Below, one piece after another: positions 58,190 through 64,000 of a DNA stretch of 64,000 bases. Under the pieces are notes generated by a model. That model was not told where the DNA came from and did no database searches. It saw only the letters and a list, made by a program, of their open reading frames with translations. The stretch comes from Corynebacterium haematomassiliense (GTDB lineage Bacteria > Actinomycetota > Actinomycetes > Mycobacteriales > Mycobacteriaceae). The DNA is taken from positions 124,001-188,000 of the forward strand of contig NZ_JACDTZ010000002.1 in the NCBI RefSeq assembly GCF_013978595.1. The letters run 5' to 3'. The position numbers were made by a program, and so were the translations under genes. Numbering within the stretch: the stretch's first letter is position 1; the number at the start of each line of letters is the position of its first letter.

Positions 58190-58684
58190 ATGCCTACCCC
58201 GAAGAAGGGCGCCCGTCTCGGAGGCTCGGCCGGCCACCAGAAGCACATTCTGTCCAACCTGGCCCTGGCCCTGTTCGAGCACGGCGCAATCAAGACGACG
58301 GACGCGAAGGCACGTATGCTGCGTCCGTACGCCGAGAAGCTGATCACCAAGGCGAAGAAGGGCACCGTGGCTGACCGCCGCGCCGTGCTCGCCGAGCTTC
58401 CGAACAAGGAGGTTGTGACCTACCTGTTCAACGAGCTCGCGCCGAAGTTCGCCAACCGCGATGGCGGCTACACCCGCTCCATCAAGCTGGAGAACCGCGC
58501 CGGCGACAACGCTGCGATGACCCAGATCTCTCTGGTCCTCGAGGAGACCGTGTCTTCCGAGGCAACCCGCGCAGCACGCGCCGCCGCTTCCCGCCAGGCC
58601 GATCAGGCCAAGGCTGAGGAGGCTCCGGCAGAGGCCGCAGAGTCCACCGAGGCTCCGGCTGAGGAGACCGCAGAGGAGAAGTAG
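58190..58684 (+). CDS. rplQ: 50S ribosomal protein L17
   Basis: The product has 164 residues. The conserved core ([31 protein letters not shown]) is followed by an Ala/Glu-rich acidic tail of about 35 residues, a common actinobacterial extension. It is the last gene of the alpha operon. Confidence 0.97.
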   Translation: MPTPKKGARLGGSAGHQKHILSNLALALFEHGAIKTTDAKARMLRPYAEKLITKAKKGTVADRRAVLAELPNKEVVTYLFNELAPKFANRDGGYTRSIKLENRAGDNAAMTQISLVLEETVSSEATRAARAAASRQADQAKAEEAPAEAAESTEAPAEETAEEK

Positions 58685-58705
58685 CCCACAGCTACGCCCC
58701 GCACG

Positions 58706-58748
58706 AGCGCCCGCCCACCTGCACTGCAGCGTGGACGGGCGCTTTGCT
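58706..58748 (+). terminator. Terminator after rplQ
   Basis: AGCGCCCGCCCAC from 58706 pairs with GTGGACGGGCGCT ending at 58743, followed by TTG. The truA promoter lies directly after. Confidence 0.8.
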
Positions 58749-58768
58749 GTGCGCGCCAATTCCGGCGA

Positions 58769-58774
58769 TACAAT
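58769..58774 (+). promoter_or_regulatory. -10 element of truA (leaderless type)
   Basis: TACAAT lies 8 nt before the ATG at 58783, with no Shine-Dalgarno sequence. Confidence 0.5.
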
Positions 58775-58782
58775 GCCTCACC

Positions 58783-59613
58783 ATGGACGACACGCTGCGC
58801 CTGCGCCTGGACATCGCCTACGACGGCACCGACTTCCACGGCTGGGCCCGCCAAAAAGGGGACCTGCGCACCGTCCAGCAGACCATCGAAGACGCGCTGT
58901 CGCTCGTGCTGCGCACCGACGTGGCGCTGACCGTCGCCGGGCGCACCGACGCGGGCGTGCACGCCTCCGGCCAGGTCGCGCACGCCGACATTCCCAAAGA
59001 CTCGCTCAACCAGCGCTCGATTGAGGGGGATCCGGGGCGGTTGGTGCGTCGATTAGCAAAATTGCTCCCTGAGGACGTCCGCGTGTTCGGCGTCACCCAA
59101 GCCCCCGCGGGCTTCGACGCGCGCTTTTCCGCCCTGACCCGCACCTACTGCTACCGGGTGACCACCCACCCCGCGGGTGCGGTACCCACCCGCGCGCGGG
59201 ACACCGCCGTGTGGCCGAAACCCGTGGACCTCGACGCGGTGCAGGCCTGCGCCGACGCGCTGGTGGGCCTGAACAACTTCGCGGCGTTTTGCCGCCCGAA
59301 GGAGCACGCCACCACCATCCGCGACGTGCACTCCTTCACCTGGCGCGAAGTCGAACCGCAGCTTTTCGAGGCGCGCATCACCGCCGACGCGTTCTGCTGG
59401 AACATGGTCCGCGCGCTCGTGGCCACCTGCCTCACCGTCGGCGAAGGCCGCCGCGCGCCCGAGTGGCCGGAGGAGCTTTTGCTTCTCGACGCCCGCGAGC
59501 CCGACGTCCCCCTCGCCCCCGCCCGCGGCCTCACACTGGTGGGGGTGGACTACCCGGCAGATAGCGACCTGGCGGCGCGAGCCGAAACGACGAGAGCTAT
59601 GCGCGAGATGTAG
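58783..59613 (+). CDS. truA: tRNA pseudouridine synthase A
   Basis: TruA modifies uridines 38-40 in the anticodon stem-loop. The product has 276 residues, with the N-terminal LRLDIAYDGTDFHGWARQ and catalytic Asp56 in AGRTDAGVHA. The ATG at 58783 gives the conserved start; upstream in-frame codons add only unconserved residues. Confidence 0.95.
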   Translation: MDDTLRLRLDIAYDGTDFHGWARQKGDLRTVQQTIEDALSLVLRTDVALTVAGRTDAGVHASGQVAHADIPKDSLNQRSIEGDPGRLVRRLAKLLPEDVRVFGVTQAPAGFDARFSALTRTYCYRVTTHPAGAVPTRARDTAVWPKPVDLDAVQACADALVGLNNFAAFCRPKEHATTIRDVHSFTWREVEPQLFEARITADAFCWNMVRALVATCLTVGEGRRAPEWPEELLLLDAREPDVPLAPARGLTLVGVDYPADSDLAARAETTRAMREM

Positions 59614-59646
59614 CATGCTTGGGTTACATCAGAACCGGGAGGTGCC

Positions 59647-61764
59647 ATGACAACAGTCGCTGCCGCGTGGTTTGCCGTGGTGTTCTTCACCCTCCCCGGA
59701 TTCGTGTTCTCCTGGGTCGCCGGCATGAAAGCCCCGGCGGCAGGCGTGGCCGCGCTGCCGGTGACCTTCGGCCTGTTTGGCGTGACCTCCTGGTTCTGGG
59801 GGCTGACCAGCGCGCCCTACAACCTGTGGACGTTCGGCGTGAGCATGGTCGTGGCACTCATGGCGGCCGCAGCGTGGCGGTACATGTTCGTGCGCCGGGC
59901 GCGCCGCGGGGGAGCGGTGAGCTGGCGCCGGGCGCTGTTTCCCGGCGACGTGCGCAAGGGAAGCATCGCCGACCCGTACTGGGTGCTGCCCGCCGTAGGC
60001 GTCGGCGTGGGCGCGTTCATGGCGGCCTCGGAGAGGCTGCACTGGCTGGAACGGATGCCCAACGGCGTCTACAACATCGTCCAGGGGTGGGACGTGCAGT
60101 GGCACGCCAACCTGGTCCGCTTCATCATGGACGAGGGCGTCGCCTCCGCCACCCGCATGGGCGAGCTGCAGAACGTGGAAACCCAGCTGAAGCTGTTTTA
60201 CCCGTCCGCCTACCACGCAGGCATCGCCCTGTTCGGCGAGACGGCGGGCCTGGACCCCATCCCGGCGCTGAACATCGCCTCCGCCGTGCTGCCCGCGCTT
60301 GCGCTGCCGGCGACGCTGGCGTGCCTGGTGTTCGCGTTCTTGCGCTCCACGGGTGTCACGGCGCAGATCGCCGCCGCGCTCGCCGCGATCATGGGCTATG
60401 CCGCCCCGCAGCTGTTCTGGATCCCGGACTACGTGGGCATGTGGCCCTACCTGTTCGCCGTGGCGCTGACCGGCACCGTGACGTGGCTGCTTGTCCCCGT
60501 GCCGCGCGGGCGCGCCAGCGCCCTGCCCGCCGCACTCGCGTTCGTGGCGGTGCTGTGCGTGCACCCCTCCGCGGTCACCATCGTCGTGCTCGCCGTCGGG
60601 TTCTACTGGCTGACCTCCCCCCTGACCTCCCCGGAGCGCACGCGGCTAACGGACACGCTGTGGATCGCCGTGCCCGCCGTCGCCGGCGTGGCCATGTTCG
60701 TCCCGCAGGTGCTCGCCGGCTCCGCCCAGGCGGGCGAGGTGGCCTCCTGGCGGCCAGAGGAAACCCTGGGCGTCGGCGGGGCGTGGGGCACAGCGCTGCG
60801 GATGGAGACGCGCCACGTGCTGCAGTTCTTCCCGGCGTACGACCCCACCGTGCTGCTCTGGCTCGCCGCCGCGGGTGCGGTGGTGTGCCTGCTGTGGCGC
60901 CGCCAGATCTGGCCGGTGCTCTTCTACGCGGTGTCTTTGGCCATTACCGCCAACGCCTTGGCGCCCTTCGGCAACACGCTCGGCCACCTGCTCGACTACG
61001 TGGGCAACCTGCACTACAGCACCGGCCACCGCCTGATCATGCCGGTGGTCATGGCTGTCACGGCCTCGGCCGCTATTGCCGTGGCGGCGGGGATTCGCGT
61101 GGTCACGGCAGCGCCCGTCGCTAAGCGGTACGCGAAAGGCGAGCGAGCCTCCGCAATCGCGGGCATCGTCGTCGCCTGCATCGTCGCCTCCGCCGCGGTC
61201 CCGATGATCCGCGAGCACACCGACCACGGCGCCGAAAAAACCTACGCCGCCGCCCGCGTCGCCGACCGCATGGTCGACGCCGAGGACCTCGAAGCCTTCG
61301 ACTGGCTGGCCACCCAACCCGCCGCCTGGGAGGGCCTGACCGCGGGCGACCCCGCCGACGGCTACTCCTGGATGTACGCCTACAACGGCGTGCCCACCTT
61401 GAACCGCCACTACCTGTGGCCCAACGGCGGGCGCGGCACCAACGGCGACATCATGTACTGGAACGCCGACTTCATCGGGGAGGGAGAACACAACCTCGTC
61501 GACGAGACCGTGGAGAACCTCAACGTGAAGTTCTTCCTGCTCAGCCCCGGCGCGTTCTGGAACTACCAGTACCCGCCGTACGAGATGCTGCGCGACTTCT
61601 GGGTCTCCGAGGGTGTGACACCCGTCTACCGCAAGGGGAAAACGGCGATCTTCGCGGTGAACAGCCAGTTCAGCGAGGCGGAGCTGGAGGAGATGATCGC
61701 AGACGGTAAGGAGCACGGCTCGGACGAGCTGTTTGCGCTCGCGGAGGTGGGCGCGACGCAGTAA
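59647..61764 (+). CDS. Large polytopic membrane protein (DUF6541 type)
   Basis: The product has 705 residues. About a dozen membrane helices fill the first 530 residues; a C-terminal domain of about 170 residues is predicted outside (DWLATQPAAWEGL, YAYNGVPTLNRHYLWPN). The overall form recalls GT-C glycosyltransferases and the actinobacterial DUF6541 family, but I see no unambiguous catalytic motif. GGGAGG lies 5 nt before the ATG. Its place between truA and eccB is shared with other corynebacteria as far as I recall. Confidence 0.8.
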   Translation: MTTVAAAWFAVVFFTLPGFVFSWVAGMKAPAAGVAALPVTFGLFGVTSWFWGLTSAPYNLWTFGVSMVVALMAAAAWRYMFVRRARRGGAVSWRRALFPGDVRKGSIADPYWVLPAVGVGVGAFMAASERLHWLERMPNGVYNIVQGWDVQWHANLVRFIMDEGVASATRMGELQNVETQLKLFYPSAYHAGIALFGETAGLDPIPALNIASAVLPALALPATLACLVFAFLRSTGVTAQIAAALAAIMGYAAPQLFWIPDYVGMWPYLFAVALTGTVTWLLVPVPRGRASALPAALAFVAVLCVHPSAVTIVVLAVGFYWLTSPLTSPERTRLTDTLWIAVPAVAGVAMFVPQVLAGSAQAGEVASWRPEETLGVGGAWGTALRMETRHVLQFFPAYDPTVLLWLAAAGAVVCLLWRRQIWPVLFYAVSLAITANALAPFGNTLGHLLDYVGNLHYSTGHRLIMPVVMAVTASAAIAVAAGIRVVTAAPVAKRYAKGERASAIAGIVVACIVASAAVPMIREHTDHGAEKTYAAARVADRMVDAEDLEAFDWLATQPAAWEGLTAGDPADGYSWMYAYNGVPTLNRHYLWPNGGRGTNGDIMYWNADFIGEGEHNLVDETVENLNVKFFLLSPGAFWNYQYPPYEMLRDFWVSEGVTPVYRKGKTAIFAVNSQFSEAELEEMIADGKEHGSDELFALAEVGATQ

Positions 61765-61804
61765 GCTTTTTGCCAGGTGTTTTTCTCGGGGGAGGGGAAT
61801 TGTC

Positions 61805-63019
61805 ATGGCGAAGCTTCTGCCAACCACGCGTGCCCAGGTGTCGGGGCACAAGTTCATGCGCCGTCGTATGGAACACGGCCTGGTCTTCGGGGATATCCGC
61901 ATGATCCACGATCCGTTGGCCTCGAGGCGTCGCGCGACCATTTTCGGCACCGCGGCGGTGGCGATGATCGCGGGTGTGATGGGGCTGTTCGCGTGGATGC
62001 GGCCGAACGCGGACCCGGGTGATGCGCCGATTGTGCGCGCCGCGGACGGCACGCTGTACGTGCGCGTGGGGGATGCGGCGCACCCGGTGACGAACTTGGC
62101 GTCGGCGCGCCTGATTGCAGGGCAGGCGGCTGATCCCGCCCGCATCGGCGACGAGAAGCTCGCCGAGTTGCCGCGCGGTGTGCCGGTGGGCATCGTCGCC
62201 GCGCCGGGCATGTTCGCGCCCGAGGACGCGCAATCGGCCAGCTGGTCAGTGTGCGGCGCGGACACGATCACGGTGGTCGCGGGCAAGGCTCCGGAGCCGT
62301 TGCCTATCGACGCCGCCGTCCTCGCCGCCGACACCACCCGCGAGTGGGTGGTTACTGCTGAGGGGCGGCGCCTGCTGCCGGAGGCACACACCCCGCAGGG
62401 CCGCGTGATCCGCCGGGCGCTGGGGATTACCCCGGACACGCCGCGGTGGACGCCGCCGACGCAGGTCATCTCCGCGTTGCGGGAGCTGCCGCCGGCGGCG
62501 TTGCCGGATCCGCTGCCGCAGATCATCGACGCGGACGACCAAGCCTGGGCGCTCGCGGACGGGCGCATCCAGCCGATCACCGGCACCCAACGGACCATGC
62601 TTTTGGACGCCGGGGCGAAGGCCGCTGTCGCGAGCCGTGAAACCCTGGCGTCGTACCCGGACGCGGAGGAGGAACTGCGTTTGCCGGGGCAGCGGCCGCG
62701 GTGGGTCGAGCCGCACCTGGCGTGCGTGGACCAAAACCGCGGCGGGGCCACCGTGGACGAGGTGCCGGAGGGCATCGAGCTGTCCGGCACGTCCGTGGCC
62801 ACGCACTTCGCGGGGTTGGACGGCGGCTCCGTCGGGGTGGACTCGGGCCACGGGTTCCACGTCGTTTCCGCCAACGGGCTGCGCCACCGCGCCCCCGACG
62901 CCGAGACGCTGGCGACCGTGGGTGCGGCGCACGTGGAGGACGTGCCGTGGGAGATCGTCGCGCTTTTGCCGGAGGGCGCGGAGCTTTCGCGCGACGCGGC
63001 GATGACGGCGACGTACTAG
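61805..63019 (+). CDS. eccB: Type VII secretion protein EccB
   Basis: EccB is a membrane component of the ESX/type VII secretion complex. The product has 404 residues. The family opening PTTRAQVSGHKFMRRRMEHG is followed by GDIRMIHDPLASRRRAT, one membrane helix at about residues 46-68, and a periplasmic domain with two cysteines (WSVCGADT and HLACVDQ). It starts 40 bp after the DUF6541 gene and ends 9 bp from the convergent mycP. Confidence 0.93.
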   Translation: MAKLLPTTRAQVSGHKFMRRRMEHGLVFGDIRMIHDPLASRRRATIFGTAAVAMIAGVMGLFAWMRPNADPGDAPIVRAADGTLYVRVGDAAHPVTNLASARLIAGQAADPARIGDEKLAELPRGVPVGIVAAPGMFAPEDAQSASWSVCGADTITVVAGKAPEPLPIDAAVLAADTTREWVVTAEGRRLLPEAHTPQGRVIRRALGITPDTPRWTPPTQVISALRELPPAALPDPLPQIIDADDQAWALADGRIQPITGTQRTMLLDAGAKAAVASRETLASYPDAEEELRLPGQRPRWVEPHLACVDQNRGGATVDEVPEGIELSGTSVATHFAGLDGGSVGVDSGHGFHVVSANGLRHRAPDAETLATVGAAHVEDVPWEIVALLPEGAELSRDAAMTATY

Positions 63020-63028
63020 GCCCAGTTG

Positions 63029-64000
63029 CTAGAGCTGCCGGGCGCGCAGCGCGACCACCAGCGCGGCCAGCGCGAGCGCCGCGCCGGCGAGCGCGCCGAG
63101 CCTGCCCACGGCCGGGTTGGGCCGCGGGTCCACGGGTCTCACCTGCGCGGTCGGGCGGTCCGCCAGCTCGTGCGGCGTCAGTTGGGTCAGCGCTGCTAGC
63201 GGGTCGATGGCGCCGCCGCCGGGTTGGGCGGAGGCGTCGAGAAGCGAGCGTACATGCTCCGGGGCGATGCCGGGGTAGCGCGACTGCAACAGCGCCACCG
63301 TGCCGCTGACCACCGGGGTGGCGAAGCTCGTGCCCGCGTACGGGTGCACGCCGTCTTTGACCAACGTGCCTTCCGCCCACCCGCCCGGGGCGAGCGCGGC
63401 CGGCGCATGCCCCGGCGCGGAGAGTGCGGCGGGCAGGGAGTAGTCGGCGATGGCGTGGTCGTCGGCGCGCGCGGCGACCGCCAGCACGGTGGGGAAGCGG
63501 GCGGGGAAGACCTCGAAGCCGGGCTCGCAGTCCGGACCGGCGTTGCCCGCGGCGGCCACGACCACCGCGCCTTGCGCCTCCGCGCGGTGGAGGGCGGCGG
63601 CGATGCCGGAGGTGTCGATGCGCGAAGCGAACCCGGGCTCCAGGCAGGACACGACGGAGATGTTGAGCACGCTCGCGCCTTCGTCGAGGGCGTTGTGGAT
63701 CGCGTCGGTGAGCGTTTGCAGGTTGCCGGCGTCGACGTCGCGGTAGTGCGCCGAGGTCTGGCGGATCGAGATGATTTCCGCGTCCGGGGCGATGCCGAGG
63801 GTGTGCCCGGCGATGATCCCGGCGACTGCGGTGCCGTGGTTGTCGCAGTCGTGCAGCGCGTCCGCGGCCACGAAGTCGCGGCCCGGTCGCAGGTGGGTGA
63901 TCTCGGGGTGCGGGGCGACACCGGTGTCGATCACCGCCACGCGCACCCCGGCGCCGGTGGCGAACTCCCGCAGCGCTTCGGTCGCGGGTGAAGCAGCAGG
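63029..64000 (-). CDS. mycP: Mycosin, type VII secretion subtilisin-like protease (5' end outside window)
   Basis: Mycosins are membrane-anchored serine proteases required by ESX systems. The frame is open to the right edge, so the N-terminus and signal peptide lie outside the window; 323 residues are present. The triad is visible in VIDTGV (Asp), DNHGTAVAG (His) and GTSFATPV (Ser). A membrane helix lies at the extreme C-terminus (ALAGAALALAALVVAL). It is tail-to-tail with eccB. Confidence 0.93.
   Translation of the reverse strand, partial: PAASPATEALREFATGAGVRVAVIDTGVAPHPEITHLRPGRDFVAADALHDCDNHGTAVAGIIAGHTLGIAPDAEIISIRQTSAHYRDVDAGNLQTLTDAIHNALDEGASVLNISVVSCLEPGFASRIDTSGIAAALHRAEAQGAVVVAAAGNAGPDCEPGFEVFPARFPTVLAVAARADDHAIADYSLPAALSAPGHAPAALAPGGWAEGTLVKDGVHPYAGTSFATPVVSGTVALLQSRYPGIAPEHVRSLLDASAQPGGGAIDPLAALTQLTPHELADRPTAQVRPVDPRPNPAVGRLGALAGAALALAALVVALRARQL

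Overview
The window is a high-GC actinobacterial chromosome segment that fits Corynebacterium. The supports are the gene order rpoC - str operon - S10 - spc - alpha - truA - ESX, an Asp23/Gls24-type cluster between tuf and rpsJ, a corynebacterial-type S5 with an Asn/Asp/Arg-rich N-terminus, and many start codons lying 6-8 nt after a -10 hexamer, which suggests leaderless mRNAs. Species cannot be fixed from the sequence alone.

Layout. 1-2784: 3' part of rpoC with a terminator. 2884-6567: a DUF1707 protein, three small envelope-anchored proteins and a multispanning membrane protein. 6792-11475: rpsL-rpsG-fusA-tuf. 11561-15518: a conserved hypothetical gene, then a six-gene minus-strand Asp23/Gls24 envelope-stress cluster. 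16110-21296: the S10 operon, rpsJ to rpsQ. 21453-26197: a phoX phosphatase gene split by an IS21-family element. 26301-28166: glmS. 28243-29488: a VbhA-Fic toxin-antitoxin operon bracketed by two copies of an unusual paired-palindrome element. 29553-33719: sucrose use (scrK, scrB, scrA). 33695-38788: thiD, two dynamin-like GTPases and a FocA/NirC channel. 39160-40433: rplN-rplX-rplE. 40537-47804: accessory block (unknown protein, OFA-type transporter, fdhD, DUF2786, ArsR-MFS pair, M20 amidohydrolase). 48159-54213: rpsH to rplO, then secY-adk-map. 54265-55050: L,D-transpeptidase. 55216-58684: infA-rpsM-rpsK-rpsD-rpoA-rplQ. 58783-64000: truA, a large polytopic membrane protein, and the edge of a type VII secretion locus (eccB and part of mycP).

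Most of the window is the core translation and transcription machinery, whose operons are interrupted by two accessory blocks (21.3-39.1 kb and 40.4-48.1 kb). The most unusual material is non-coding. The Fic operon is flanked by two direct copies of an element built as hairpin - 58-nt core - hairpin, in which the four arms match each other within a copy but differ in concert between copies. A second palindromic family occurs twice between rplO and secY. A long hairpin sits before an ArsR gene. The scrK and scrB start codons are only 18 bp apart, with overlapping -10 hexamers on the two strands. The Fic antitoxin lacks its inhibitory glutamate, and FdhD lacks the second cysteine of its CxxC motif.
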